From assembly GCA_963676845.2 (NCBI GenBank), contig CAXXKK010000031.1:1-64000 (forward strand): 64,000 nt of DNA. Reading direction: 5' to 3'. Origin of the DNA: G963662675 sp963676845. Lineage in GTDB: Bacteria > Bacteroidota > Bacteroidia > Bacteroidales > Prolixibacteraceae. The notes under the pieces are model-generated. The model searched no databases and was not told where the DNA came from. It saw only the letters and a program-made list of their open reading frames with translations. Position numbers and translations under genes: made by a program. Numbering within the stretch: the stretch's first letter is position 1; the number at the start of each line of letters is the position of its first letter. This document shows positions 1-8,796 of this stretch, piece after piece.

Positions 1-131
1 TCCCATCCAGGACCAATTTCAAGGACTTCGGAAATTGACTCTGCACGTAGGCTGTCAACAATTTTTCTTGCAATGTTTTCATCTTTTAGAAAATGTTGGC
101 CTAAATTCTTTTTTGCCCTAACTTTTGTCAT
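1..131 (-). CDS. rsmA: 16S rRNA dimethyladenosine transferase RsmA/KsgA (N-terminal part, cut by window edge)
   Basis: Reading leftwards from an ATG at 131, the first 43 codons give MTKVRAKKNLGQHFLKDENI, then a VLEIGPG stretch. The LGQHFL motif and the EIGPG SAM-binding loop are the standard N-terminus of RsmA, which dimethylates two adenines near the 3' end of 16S rRNA. The gene continues off the left edge, so the catalytic NLPY motif is not visible. It is divergent from the membrane protein that starts at 328. Identification is strong despite the short length because both motifs are in the right order and spacing. Confidence 0.9.
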   Translation of the reverse strand, partial: MTKVRAKKNLGQHFLKDENIARKIVDSLRAESISEVLEIGPGW

Positions 132-183
132 TTATATTATTCTGATTTGTCCCGGAGATTCGTTAATATGTTGTTAAAAAATC

Positions 184-211
184 TTGAGGTTTAAAAAAAT
201 CTTTATTTTTG
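184..211 (+). promoter_or_regulatory. Candidate Bacteroidota-type promoter
   Basis: A TATTTTTG sequence at 204-211 matches the Bacteroidota -7 consensus TAnnTTTG and lies about 115 bp before the TTG start at 328. The upstream TTGA at 184-187 is only a weak -33 match at a short spacing. Confidence 0.35.
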
Positions 212-327
212 TCTGCTGCTATTCCCTCATCGGGCGTGCAAATTTAAAAAAGTACATTAGAAAAAACTGAAAGTGGTGCTTAAACCAAACTAAAATTAGC
301 TCATTTTCATTAATAAACTAGTTTATT

Positions 328-1314
328 TTGAAAGAGATATTTTTAAAGTTCTTAAAATTCCTGATGTTCTTGGCTATTGGGGGACTCCTCTTTTGGCTGG
401 TCTATAGAGGTCAGGACATTGAACAGATTAAGGACACATTAGCAAATGACGTTAACTATTTTTGGGTTTGGTTTTCATTATTCTTAGGTTTTTTAAGTCA
501 TATAAGCAGAACAGTGAGATGGGGCTTAATGATTGAACCCCTGGGGCAAAAACCTCGCTTGTTAAATACCTTGCTGGCAGTGATGGTGGGCTATTTGATG
601 AACTTGGTTATTCCAAGAATGGGGGAGATTTCCCGTTGTGGAGTTTTGAGCAGATATGAAAAAATTTCATTTACCAAATTAGTAGGGACAGTTGTAATAG
701 AGCGTGTTATAGATGTGGTTATGCTCTTAATATTGACTTTCGCTATTGTTGTTTTACAATTTGGAAAGGTTATTCAATTTTTAAATAACAATCCGGATAT
801 TAAAGGTAAGCTTGAAAGTGTTGCATTTTCACCTTGGACCCTATTAGTAATCCTTCTAATCATTATCCTGTTTTTCGTTTTCCGGAAAAGGATAAAACAT
901 TCAACTGTTTTTTCAAAAGTCAATGAAACGCTTCATAAGTTTGGTGAAGGTCTTAGGACTATCAAAACAATGAAGAATAAAGGGGCTTTTATTTTTCATA
1001 CTGTATTTATCTGGTTGATGTATTATCTAATGCTGTATGTGATATTTTTCGCATTTGATTTCTCTTCTAATTTGCCGGCTATCGCTGGATTAACAACTTT
1101 TGTTTTTGGAAGTTATGGTATGGTTGCTCCTGTTCAGGGAGGGATTGGTGCCTGGCATTTCATGGTTATTCAAGCGTTAATTGTTTACGGAATAGGTAAG
1201 GCAGATGCTTTGGTGTTGGCTTTTCTTGCACATACCAGTATGACAGCCATGATGATTTTGTTGGGCTTGATTTCCTTGTTGATACTTCCATTTATAAATC
1301 GTAGAACAAATTAA
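328..1314 (+). CDS. Flippase-like multi-pass membrane protein (UPF0104 / lysylphosphatidylglycerol synthase TM-domain family)
   Basis: This 328-residue protein is almost wholly hydrophobic, with about eight membrane segments. It carries the hallmarks of the family: HISRTVRW after the second segment, NLVIPRMGEISRC near residue 95, and a GGIGAWHF signature near residue 270. Members are bacterial flippase-like proteins related to the membrane half of MprF; the substrate of this one cannot be told. No lysyl transferase domain is attached. The start is a TTG at 328, because an upstream ATG is lacking and the hydrophobic N-terminus begins there. It is followed 36 bp later by the LolE-like permease, so the two are probably co-transcribed. 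Confidence 0.8.
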   Translation: MKEIFLKFLKFLMFLAIGGLLFWLVYRGQDIEQIKDTLANDVNYFWVWFSLFLGFLSHISRTVRWGLMIEPLGQKPRLLNTLLAVMVGYLMNLVIPRMGEISRCGVLSRYEKISFTKLVGTVVIERVIDVVMLLILTFAIVVLQFGKVIQFLNNNPDIKGKLESVAFSPWTLLVILLIIILFFVFRKRIKHSTVFSKVNETLHKFGEGLRTIKTMKNKGAFIFHTVFIWLMYYLMLYVIFFAFDFSSNLPAIAGLTTFVFGSYGMVAPVQGGIGAWHFMVIQALIVYGIGKADALVLAFLAHTSMTAMMILLGLISLLILPFINRRTN

Positions 1315-1350
1315 AGTTTGTAGTTTTGGACTATGAATAAACAATTTTAA

Positions 1351-2601
1351 GTGAATACGGAATTATTCATAGCACGACGACTATTTTCATCAAAAGATAA
1401 AAACCAACGTATGTCGAGGCGTATTGTACGTCTGGCAGTAGCTGGTATTAGTCTTGGTATGATGGTTATGATTTTATCTGTAGCTATTGTTACCGGCTTT
1501 CAGATGGAAATAAAAAATAAGGTGAATGGGTTTGCGGCTCATTTGCAAATTGTTAATTACGATAGTAATCAATCTTACCAAACTGACCCTGTTCCTAATG
1601 ATCTTCCGGTTCTTGAAACCGTTAAAAGTATGCCTGATATAAAGCATATACAGCAATTTGCAACAAAACCAGGTATGATTAAAGCTGATGAAGATATTCA
1701 GGGAATAGTTTTGAAGGGAATATCTACTGACTTTGATTGGAGCTTTTTTGAAAAATATAAAGTTGAAGGTGAGCAGCTCAAACTGGATTCAACAGAAACC
1801 GATAATGTGTGGATTTCTGAACAAATCTCTAACCTTTTAAAGTTGAAGATGGGGGATAAGTTCAGGATGTATTTTTTGAATGAAGGTGAGAGTGGACCTC
1901 GTGTTAGGGTGTTTGTTGTTCATGGTATTTACCGAACCGGACTTGAAGAATTTGATAAAATGTTTGTACTGGCAGATATGCGCCATGTTCAGCGTTTAAA
2001 TGGGTGGGATGAGAACCAGGTGAGTGGCTATGAAATCTTCCTGAATGATGTGAATAAAGTGGATGATATGCAGTACGATTTATATGGTGTTCTTACATCT
2101 GCTATTCAACAAGATGTGCCTCTGCTCAGAGTTGTGAATATACAACAGGAGTATCCCTATATTTTCGATTGGCTGGATTTACTTGATATGAATGTTTGGA
2201 TAATTCTTGGATTGATGATATTGGTGGCCGGTTTCAATATGATTTCTGGGTTGTTGGTAATTATTCTGGAAAGAACCCAGATGATTGGTGTCCTTAAATC
2301 ATTAGGTGCAGCTAATGTAAATGTCCGAAAAGTTTTTCTGTACTTATCTGCTTTTTTAATAGGAGAAGGTCTGTTGTGGGGAAATGTCCTTGGTATCTTA
2401 ATCGGACTTGTTCAATATTATTTCAAAATTATTCATCTCGATCCTACTTCTTATTATGTAGATACCGTTCCAATAAATCTTGTCCCGTCTCATTTGATAT
2501 TTTTAAATCTGGGAGCATTGTTCATTACTTTGGTTATGCTGCTTGGCCCTTCCTATATTGTAGGTAGAATATCTCCTGAGAAAACGATTCGTTTTGAATA
2601 G
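1351..2601 (+). CDS. ABC transporter permease of the lipoprotein-releasing LolC/LolE (FtsX) family
   Basis: The 416-residue protein has the MacB/FtsX layout: one N-terminal membrane segment (residues about 28-50, starting in the conserved RRIVRLAVAGISLGM), a long periplasmic domain (about 55-270), then three C-terminal membrane segments with the cytoplasmic ERTQMIGVLKSLGA loop that contacts the ATPase. In Gram-negatives this family extracts outer-membrane lipoproteins from the inner membrane with LolD. In Bacteroidota a single such permease is usual. No ATPase gene is adjacent, so the LolD partner must be encoded elsewhere. The start is GTG at 1351. Confidence 0.85.
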   Translation: MNTELFIARRLFSSKDKNQRMSRRIVRLAVAGISLGMMVMILSVAIVTGFQMEIKNKVNGFAAHLQIVNYDSNQSYQTDPVPNDLPVLETVKSMPDIKHIQQFATKPGMIKADEDIQGIVLKGISTDFDWSFFEKYKVEGEQLKLDSTETDNVWISEQISNLLKLKMGDKFRMYFLNEGESGPRVRVFVVHGIYRTGLEEFDKMFVLADMRHVQRLNGWDENQVSGYEIFLNDVNKVDDMQYDLYGVLTSAIQQDVPLLRVVNIQQEYPYIFDWLDLLDMNVWIILGLMILVAGFNMISGLLVIILERTQMIGVLKSLGAANVNVRKVFLYLSAFLIGEGLLWGNVLGILIGLVQYYFKIIHLDPTSYYVDTVPINLVPSHLIFLNLGALFITLVMLLGPSYIVGRISPEKTIRFE

Positions 2602-2697
2602 GATTTAACGGCTAAGTATCTTAAATCTTTTCAGCAAACAAATAATATTGCACTGTGTTTTATATTGATGTGATGCTTATTTTATAACTTGTAGTGC

Positions 2698-3357
2698 ATG
2701 TTTGATTTGAATCCGGAATATATACGTAGCCTGCTTGATCTGGATCTTCCCGGAGAAAATTCTCACCGGAAGATGATTCCTCCCGGAAAGAGATTAAGTA
2801 TTTTACCTGACGAGCTTGAAAATGTTCGGTTTAGTAGCGTGTTGATTCTGCTTTTCCCATATAATGGACAGATAAATATATGTCTGACGAAACGGAATAA
2901 GGCAATGAAACATCACCCCGGACAAATAAGTTTTCCCGGAGGACGGATTGAGGAGGGGGAAAGTCCTGACTTGACAGCTCTGCGCGAAACCTATGAAGAA
3001 ATAGGTGTGTTATACGGAAATGTTGAAATATTGGGAAAGTTATCAGACTTGTATATTCCGGTGAGTCAGTATTCAATTTATCCCTTTGTTGGCTGGATGG
3101 ATTATAAGCCAAATTTCGTTTTAAATTATGATGAAGTTGAAGAGATCATTTTTCTGCCCATAGAAAGCTTTCTTGAGAACAGGGATGTGCAAACAATATC
3201 AATGCAAACATCAACAGGAATTCTGGATGTTCCCTATTTCCCCTATAAAAATGAAGTGATTTGGGGGGCAACAGCAATGATTCTTTCTGAGTTCTTTGAT
3301 TTGCTGGATAGGAATGTTGTTCACATGCAGGTGAAAAATGAAAATGATAACCCATGA
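2698..3357 (+). CDS. Nudix hydrolase, CoA pyrophosphatase-like
   Basis: A 219-residue protein with a complete Nudix box between residues 80 and 105: GGRIEEGE followed by LRETYEEIG, giving the GX5EX7REUXEEXGU pattern. The preceding KHHPGQISFPGG stretch is typical of the YeaB/NudL branch, which cleaves coenzyme A or its derivatives into phosphopantetheine and 3',5'-ADP. Substrate assignment is by family only. The stop overlaps the start of the AraC regulator by 4 bp (ATGA), so the two are translationally coupled. Confidence 0.85.
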   Translation: MFDLNPEYIRSLLDLDLPGENSHRKMIPPGKRLSILPDELENVRFSSVLILLFPYNGQINICLTKRNKAMKHHPGQISFPGGRIEEGESPDLTALRETYEEIGVLYGNVEILGKLSDLYIPVSQYSIYPFVGWMDYKPNFVLNYDEVEEIIFLPIESFLENRDVQTISMQTSTGILDVPYFPYKNEVIWGATAMILSEFFDLLDRNVVHMQVKNENDNP

Positions 3358-4184
3358 AACAAATCTTTCATATATTTCAAATTAATGAAGATGACTCGGC
3401 AAGGATTTCCGCCTTGCCTGATGAACCTCACGAGCATGATTATGAAGAACTAATAATTGGTATTGCGGGGAAGCTTGATCACTATATCGATTTTAAAAAT
3501 TCTGTTGTTAATTCTCCTTTAGTGAGCTTTGTGGCAAAGGGAAAGATTCATCGTGTTATTCCTCTTTTAAAAGAGGATAAATGCAATATGTGGGTCATTC
3601 GGTTTAAGAGCGAGTTTATTCCTGAAACAACTTTTCAGTTGTATGCTTATTATCATGATTATGCCAATATTGAGTTGCCGGCTAATAATTGCTATAGCCG
3701 GATGGTGCAGCTTTGCGAAATAATGCATGACGCCATGCAACAAGAAGATCCGGATATGGGAGTTGTTCGCCACCTGTTGTCGGCACTTTTTGCCATGATT
3801 GAAGCCGAGCGAACCAAAATTGAAACGGAACAGGATGGGAAAAATAAGACACAGAATGAAACATTTAAAAGTTTTCTGAAAATTTTGGAGGAAAATTACA
3901 AGCGTTCAGAGGGTGTCGATTTTTATTCCGAAAAGCTTTTCATGTCATCCCGAAACCTGAATTTAATTTGCAAAAACATTCTCAACCGGAGTGTTTCTGA
4001 AATGATAGAAACCCGAAAACTTATTGAAGCAAAAAATCAACTTATTCATACCGATAAAACTGTTGCAGAGATTGGTTTTGACCTTGGATTTAATGAAAAA
4101 TCATACTTTTCGAATGTGTTTAAAAAGAAATCGGGACAAACTCCAACCGAGTTTAGAGAGGAGATGAGAAAGCACATTTCCTGA
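3354..4184 (+). CDS. AraC-family transcriptional regulator
   Basis: This 276-residue regulator has an N-terminal cupin-like sensing domain (HEHDYEELIIGIAG near residues 25-40) and a C-terminal double helix-turn-helix (about residues 175-275), including the diagnostic VAEIGFDLGFNEKSYFSNVFKKKSG and TPTEFR ending. It overlaps the Nudix gene by 4 bp. It lies just upstream of YceI and the YgiD-type dioxygenase and may control them, since intergenic space with a possible promoter starts right after it. The ligand is unknown. Confidence 0.88.
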   Translation: MKQIFHIFQINEDDSARISALPDEPHEHDYEELIIGIAGKLDHYIDFKNSVVNSPLVSFVAKGKIHRVIPLLKEDKCNMWVIRFKSEFIPETTFQLYAYYHDYANIELPANNCYSRMVQLCEIMHDAMQQEDPDMGVVRHLLSALFAMIEAERTKIETEQDGKNKTQNETFKSFLKILEENYKRSEGVDFYSEKLFMSSRNLNLICKNILNRSVSEMIETRKLIEAKNQLIHTDKTVAEIGFDLGFNEKSYFSNVFKKKSGQTPTEFREEMRKHIS

Positions 4185-4235
4185 TTTTACAACTCTATTT
4201 CCTAAAACTGTTACCCCTTCACTTCCTTTTCGTTG

Positions 4236-4243
4236 CAACTTTG
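4236..4243 (+). promoter_or_regulatory. Possible -7 element before yceI-like gene
   Basis: CAACTTTG at 4236-4243 differs at one base from the TAnnTTTG consensus and lies 48 bp before the yceI start in the only gap between it and the AraC gene. No clear -33 match was found. Confidence 0.25.
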
Positions 4244-4290
4244 TATTATAAAATTGAAACAAGAAAATACAAACAAAAAACAATTAGAAA

Positions 4291-4842
4291 ATGGAAGCAA
4301 AAGTTAAAACAGAAGTAAAAACAAAATGGGTATTAGACCCTACACATAGTGAGTTAGTTTTCAAAGTAAAACACCTGATGATTTCTAATGTAAAAGGTGA
4401 GTTTAAAACATTTAATGCTGAACTTGAAGGTGAAGATTTTGAAAATGTAAAAGTTTCGGCATTTGTCGATGCGGGTTCTGTTTATACAAATAATCAGGAT
4501 CGTGACAATCACCTAAAGAGTGCAGATTTTTTCGATGTTGAAAGCTACAAAGAATTGACTTTTGAAGGAACATCTTTTGAAAAGGTTGATGATGATGAGT
4601 ATAAATTGAAGGGATTATTAAGCATAAAGGGAGTTAGCAAAGAGGTTACATTGGATGTCGAGTTCGGCGGTGTGGCAAAAGATCCGTGGGGAAATGAAAA
4701 GGCCGGATTCTCATTCAGTGGTAAAATTAACCGAAAAGACTGGAGCTTAAACTGGAATGCAGCTCTCGAAACTGGGGGTGTTTTAGTGAGCGATGATGTT
4801 CGCATAAATGGCGAAGTTCAGTTTGTGAAGCAACAAGCTTAA
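4291..4842 (+). CDS. YceI-family lipid-binding protein
   Basis: A 183-residue protein with the YceI lipocalin-like beta-barrel signatures: WVLDPTHSELVFKVKHLMIS at the N-terminus, the RDNHLKSADFFD motif near residue 72, and GVSKEVTLDVEF in the second half. YceI proteins bind long polyisoprenoid or amphipathic ligands. There is no signal peptide, so this copy appears cytoplasmic, unlike E. coli YceI. It stops 18 bp before the dioxygenase gene and the two probably form one operon. Confidence 0.9.
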   Translation: MEAKVKTEVKTKWVLDPTHSELVFKVKHLMISNVKGEFKTFNAELEGEDFENVKVSAFVDAGSVYTNNQDRDNHLKSADFFDVESYKELTFEGTSFEKVDDDEYKLKGLLSIKGVSKEVTLDVEFGGVAKDPWGNEKAGFSFSGKINRKDWSLNWNAALETGGVLVSDDVRINGEVQFVKQQA

Positions 4843-4860
4843 ACAAACTTCCGTAGTGTT

Positions 4861-5742
4861 TTGAAACGAAATAAATTTATTAAAGCAATGGCATTTTTGC
4901 CATTAACAGGAGCGATTATGAACTTGAATAAAATTAATGCCATGACTAATTCCTTAAGCAACACGGCAAAAATGCCGCTGTTGTTTTTGGGACATGGTAG
5001 TCCTATGAATGGGATTTCTGAAAATGAGTTTGTGCAAGGTTTTCGTGATGTTGCAAAATCGATTCCGGTTCCCAATGCCATTCTTTGTGTTTCGGCACAT
5101 TGGGAAACTCGTGGAACTCAGGTCACAGCTATGCCTAATCCTCCAACAATCCATGATTTTGGCGGATTTCCTAAAGAGCTTTACGAGGTGGAGTATCCTG
5201 CGCCTGGTAATCCTGAGTTAGCAAAAGAAACTCAAAAGCTTATATCTTCAACAGATGTGGCTCTGGATGAAAAATGGGGACTTGATCATGGGGCTTGGAG
5301 CGTTATCAGACATATGTATCCAGAGGCTGAAATACCGGTAATACAGATGAGTATTGACTACTTAAAATCTCCGGAGCAGCATTATGAACTGGCAGCAGAG
5401 ATTTCGGCACTTCGGGAAAAAGGAGTTTTGATTATTGGAAGTGGTAATATTGTTCATAATCTTCGTCGGGTTGCCTGGGACAAGTTGGATGCAAATTATG
5501 GTTTTGACTGGGCTATTGAGGCGAATGAAATGATAAAGAAGAGGGTGCTTGAGGGAAATCATACAGATTTGTTGAAGTATAACTCATTAGGCTCTGCCAT
5601 TAGTTTAGCCGTACCAACACCGGAACACTATCTGCCTTTGTTGTATGTGTTGGCTTTAAAAGAGAAAAATGAAGAGGTTAATTTGTTTAATGATGAAACA
5701 GTTGGGGGATCATTGTCCATGACATCTGTTCGAATAGGCTAA
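4861..5742 (+). CDS. ygiD: DODA-type extradiol aromatic ring-opening dioxygenase (YgiD-like)
   Basis: The 293-residue protein matches the 4,5-DOPA extradiol dioxygenase family: LFLGHGSPMN (about residue 40), SAHWETRG (about 77), the WGLDHGAW motif (about 140) and GSGNIVHNLR (about 198) supply the metal-binding and catalytic histidines. The YgiD branch opens catechol rings; some members act on quinone-like or damaged aromatics. About 37 residues precede the conserved domain, starting with basic residues and a hydrophobic helix (KAMAFLPLTGAIM), which resembles a secretion signal. The TTG at 4861 starts this extended form; an ATG at 4888 is the alternative. A terminator follows. Confidence 0.85.
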   Translation: MKRNKFIKAMAFLPLTGAIMNLNKINAMTNSLSNTAKMPLLFLGHGSPMNGISENEFVQGFRDVAKSIPVPNAILCVSAHWETRGTQVTAMPNPPTIHDFGGFPKELYEVEYPAPGNPELAKETQKLISSTDVALDEKWGLDHGAWSVIRHMYPEAEIPVIQMSIDYLKSPEQHYELAAEISALREKGVLIIGSGNIVHNLRRVAWDKLDANYGFDWAIEANEMIKKRVLEGNHTDLLKYNSLGSAISLAVPTPEHYLPLLYVLALKEKNEEVNLFNDETVGGSLSMTSVRIG

Positions 5743-5764
5743 CAAATTTTTAGTGAAAAAATAA

Positions 5765-5808
5765 AAGCGAGTAACAACTTATAGGGGTTGATATTCGCTT
5801 TTTTTTAT
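5765..5808 (+). terminator. Rho-independent terminator after ygiD-like gene
   Basis: AAGCGAGTAACAAC pairs with GTTGATATTCGCTT across a short loop, with one wobble and one mismatch, and a run of eight T follows the stem. Confidence 0.75.
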
Positions 5809-5927
5809 TTTAAAATCTGCATATATCTTCCAAATGAACAGACCTGAGTGGCGTCCCTTGTAATTTGACCTGTGTAAATGTTTTAATACTTCTAAGCTAA
5901 TTCTTACACCCGCTGGTGATATCAGAA

Positions 5928-6110
5928 TTAGTAAAAGTGTGTTTTTCTAATGTTGGTTCCTGCAATAATGAAAAAAGTTCCGATTACAACAGAAATAAAT
6001 CCCCAAAACCACATAACTTGAGGTGTCACTGTAATTAGAAGGATACCTAACACAACTAAAAGTATACCAACATAGGTCTCTTTGTGATATTTATTTGTAT
6101 GTGTTCCCAT
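5928..6110 (-). CDS. Small two-helix membrane protein of unknown function
   Basis: Sixty codons from an ATG at 6110 encode a basic N-terminus (MGTHTNKYHKETY), two hydrophobic helices (about residues 13-30 and 33-50) separated by WFWG, and a basic tail. Length, charge pattern and clean isolation from other genes make it a plausible small membrane protein, but it matches no family I recognise. The opposite strand here also carries a short hydrophobic open frame that looks less protein-like. Confidence 0.4.
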   Translation of the reverse strand: MGTHTNKYHKETYVGILLVVLGILLITVTPQVMWFWGFISVVIGTFFIIAGTNIRKTHFY

Positions 6111-6285
6111 GTTTATTTGTACGTTTTTATTTGTAGCTATGTTTGGTTGGTTTTACTGTTATTAAAACAAGAATTGCAGTTTTGGAAAGAAGAATGTCTA
6201 TTGTTATTGAATTTATTATTACTCTTTATATTTATGATGTTGAAAAAACTAACACAACAATCTTTTGTGAGTTAATAATTGCCAA

Positions 6286-7602
6286 ATGAAAAAGTTACTA
6301 TTTGATAAGTTGGAGCGAGCTTATGATTTTATTAATAATGAGGAAGATGCCCGAATATGTAAAGATATTTCGGATGCTGCATGCAGGTATTCCCCGTTGA
6401 ATTATTTTGTTCTCATTTTAAGTAATACATTGTCAAAGTTGGGTGATGTTTTGGGAAATCCTAAAACTGTTTTGGCCTGGCTGATGCAATATGTAAATGC
6501 TCCATTGGCTTTAATCAGTTTTATTGTTCCTATTCGCGAGTCTGGATCGATGTTACCGCAAATTATCATTGCAAATTATATCCGGCGTTTGCCGGTCAGA
6601 AAATGGGTTTGGGTGTTAGGATCCGTTTTTCAATTTTTATCGATGACGGGAATTGGTTTTGTTGCTCTTAATTTTGAAGGAACGAAAGCCGGAGTCTTAA
6701 TTATTGTCCTTTTAATATTATTTAGTTTGTCAAGAGGGTTTTGCTCTATTGCGTCAAAAGATATATTGGGGAAAACGATTCCCAAAACCCGAAGAGGACG
6801 ATTAAATGGATATTCTACTTCTATTTCAGGTTTACTGGTAATTATTAGCGGTTTATGGATGTCGTTTAAAAGTAAAGAAGACCCGGGAATAAATTATTAT
6901 ACGTTTATTATTTTTTTAGCAGCAGTACTTTGGTTGTTTGCGGCATTGGTTTATGCAAAAGTGAAGGAATATCCTGGAGAAACTGAAGGTGGAAGGAATG
7001 GACTTAAAGAAGCTCTTCAAAAATTGAGTATTGTTAAAACTGATAAGTCTTTCCGGAAATTTATAATAGCTCGTTCTTTATTGCTTTGTTCTGCATTAGT
7101 TGCTCCATTTTATATTGTACTAGCACAAAAATATATTGGATCGCAATCTATCTTGCTTGGTCTATTTATTATTTCTAATGGGCTGTCATCTGCAATAAGT
7201 GCACCCTATTGGGGGAAAAAAGCTGATGAGTCGAGTAAAAATGTTCTTGTAATTGCTGCTTTGATAGCATCATTGCTTGGGATTGTAGTTTTTTTCATCA
7301 TGCTTTGGGTTCCTGTTTTGAGGGATAATATGTGGTTTTACCCGATAGCTTACTTTGTGCTTGGGATTGCTCATAGCGGAGTTCGACTGGGACGTAAAAC
7401 ATATATTATTGATCTTGCAGGAGGTAATAAACGGACGGAATATGTTGCTGTGAGTAATAGTCTAATTGGAGTAATTTTATTGGTTACAGGTGGAGTAAGT
7501 GCACTTTTGTCCATTTTTTCAGTAGAGGGAATCGTGTTAGGCTTGTCTTTACTTGGGATTGTAGGCGCCTGGGTAAGTTCGGCACTTAAAGAGACTGATT
7601 GA
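6286..7602 (+). CDS. MFS-type transporter
   Basis: A 438-residue membrane protein. About 45 cytoplasmic residues (MKKLLFDKLERAYDFINNEE) precede roughly ten to twelve hydrophobic segments; the ANYIRRLPVRKW and KTIPKTRRGRLNGYSTSISG loops correspond to the basic cytoplasmic loops of the major facilitator fold, and a second half starts near residue 255 (FIIARSLLLCSALVAPFYIV). The substrate is unknown. The long N-terminal arm and the weak similarity to well-known branches make a specific call unsafe. It stands alone between the small membrane protein and the LruC lipoprotein. Confidence 0.7.
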   Translation: MKKLLFDKLERAYDFINNEEDARICKDISDAACRYSPLNYFVLILSNTLSKLGDVLGNPKTVLAWLMQYVNAPLALISFIVPIRESGSMLPQIIIANYIRRLPVRKWVWVLGSVFQFLSMTGIGFVALNFEGTKAGVLIIVLLILFSLSRGFCSIASKDILGKTIPKTRRGRLNGYSTSISGLLVIISGLWMSFKSKEDPGINYYTFIIFLAAVLWLFAALVYAKVKEYPGETEGGRNGLKEALQKLSIVKTDKSFRKFIIARSLLLCSALVAPFYIVLAQKYIGSQSILLGLFIISNGLSSAISAPYWGKKADESSKNVLVIAALIASLLGIVVFFIMLWVPVLRDNMWFYPIAYFVLGIAHSGVRLGRKTYIIDLAGGNKRTEYVAVSNSLIGVILLVTGGVSALLSIFSVEGIVLGLSLLGIVGAWVSSALKETD

Positions 7603-7872
7603 AATAGATTATATTTTTTATAATTAGGTCGTTTGTTTCGTGATTGAATAGTTATCTATATTGTAGTTTATCCAATTTCTAATTGGGAGATGTTTTGATA
7701 ATTATGTGGGGTGTTTGAGGGTTTGCATATTTATCTGCTTTGTTGGGAGGAGTAAAGTAGTGTTTTGATAATTACTGTCTTATCGAATAAAAACTTTAGT
7801 GTATTTTTGCTGTTAATTAAAGCAATAAGTGTTTAGACTAACGGGCTTATTTGCAATAGAAAATAATAGATA
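7603..7872. other. Intergenic, AT-rich
   Basis: No open frame, repeat or RNA gene is evident here. A TATTTTTG at 7802-7809 is a possible -7 promoter element for the LruC-domain gene that starts at 7873; its -33 region is weak. Confidence 0.35.
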
Positions 7873-8718
7873 ATGAAAAATATTTTATTCCTATCTGTAC
7901 TGGTTGCGAGTTTTGTTTTTACCAGTTGTATTGAAAGTGCTATTGATGGAAATGATGCTGATCTTACGAACAATCAAATCATGAATAAGTTGGATATTGA
8001 TGATCCTGCAATATGGAATACTTTATGTACGCAGTACATTACTACTCCTGCTGAAACGGAATCCTCATTCAATTTGAAATCTATTCATGAGTATCCCGGT
8101 GGTGATAAATATTATTTTGCATTATATGAAGATTTGTATCCTTCGGAAGGTGATTATGATTTTAACGATGTGATTCTTCGTTCTAAACTTGGTTGGGGCA
8201 AAAGTGGTGGTACTCATTCTGGTTATGTAAATACAAAGTTAATAAACAGGGGAGGATCTTTACCTGCAAAGGTTGGATTGATGTTTTATGAAGTTTCAGG
8301 TAATACATACAAGCGTATTCCATATAGTAATATTACTGTAAATGGAGTTCAGTTGATAGATGAACCCTGGTCAGAGGATTTGACCGAATTGGGTGCAGAA
8401 TGGAATATTGATTACTCTTTTGAGAGTACAAGTGATAATATTTGGATAAACTATTTTATTGAGGTAAGAGATAGAAAAATATTAACCAGTGGTTTTGCTC
8501 CGGTTGATGTAGAGGAATTTACAATGCCTCGTCTTGAATATTTGTCAAATAATAATTTGCCTTGGGGACTTGAGGTGGAAGCTGAAGATTTTGCTATTTG
8601 TAACGAGAAGGAATTATTTTTAAATGCTTATCCTCTATTTCAGGAATGGGCAGAAACAGATGGTGTAAAAAATAAAAGGTGGTATGAATCTCCGGATTTA
8701 ACCTACTCTCATTATTAG
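7873..8718 (+). CDS. LruC / DUF4842-domain lipoprotein
   Basis: The 281-residue protein begins with a lipoprotein signal (MKNILFLSVLVASFVFTSC, cysteine at 19). From about residue 90 it carries the EDLYPSEGDYDFNDVI signature of LruC-type domains, in which the acidic DYDFND motif is thought to bind a metal. Such proteins are surface or periplasmic and of unknown role in Bacteroidota. It is shorter than many LruC proteins, consisting of little beyond the domain. A strong two-way terminator follows. Confidence 0.75.
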   Translation: MKNILFLSVLVASFVFTSCIESAIDGNDADLTNNQIMNKLDIDDPAIWNTLCTQYITTPAETESSFNLKSIHEYPGGDKYYFALYEDLYPSEGDYDFNDVILRSKLGWGKSGGTHSGYVNTKLINRGGSLPAKVGLMFYEVSGNTYKRIPYSNITVNGVQLIDEPWSEDLTELGAEWNIDYSFESTSDNIWINYFIEVRDRKILTSGFAPVDVEEFTMPRLEYLSNNNLPWGLEVEAEDFAICNEKELFLNAYPLFQEWAETDGVKNKRWYESPDLTYSHY

Positions 8719-8736
8719 AATTTAGGACACATACTT

Positions 8737-8780
8737 ATAAAACAAAAAACGCCTTTTTATAAAGGCGTTTTTTGTTTTAT
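8737..8780. terminator. Bidirectional terminator
   Basis: A perfect 20-bp stem (core AACGCCTTT / AAAGGCGTT) with a TTAT loop is flanked by A-rich and T-rich arms. It separates the LruC gene from the acyl-CoA synthetase gene, which converge on it, and can end transcription from both sides. Confidence 0.88.
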
Positions 8781-8796
8781 ATATCAGAGGTATATT

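Noticed and set aside
6084..6275. Plus-strand hydrophobic open frame of 63 codons
   Set aside because: It overlaps the more protein-like minus-strand frame, has odd Cys/Leu/Phe runs from AT-rich DNA, and no conserved features.
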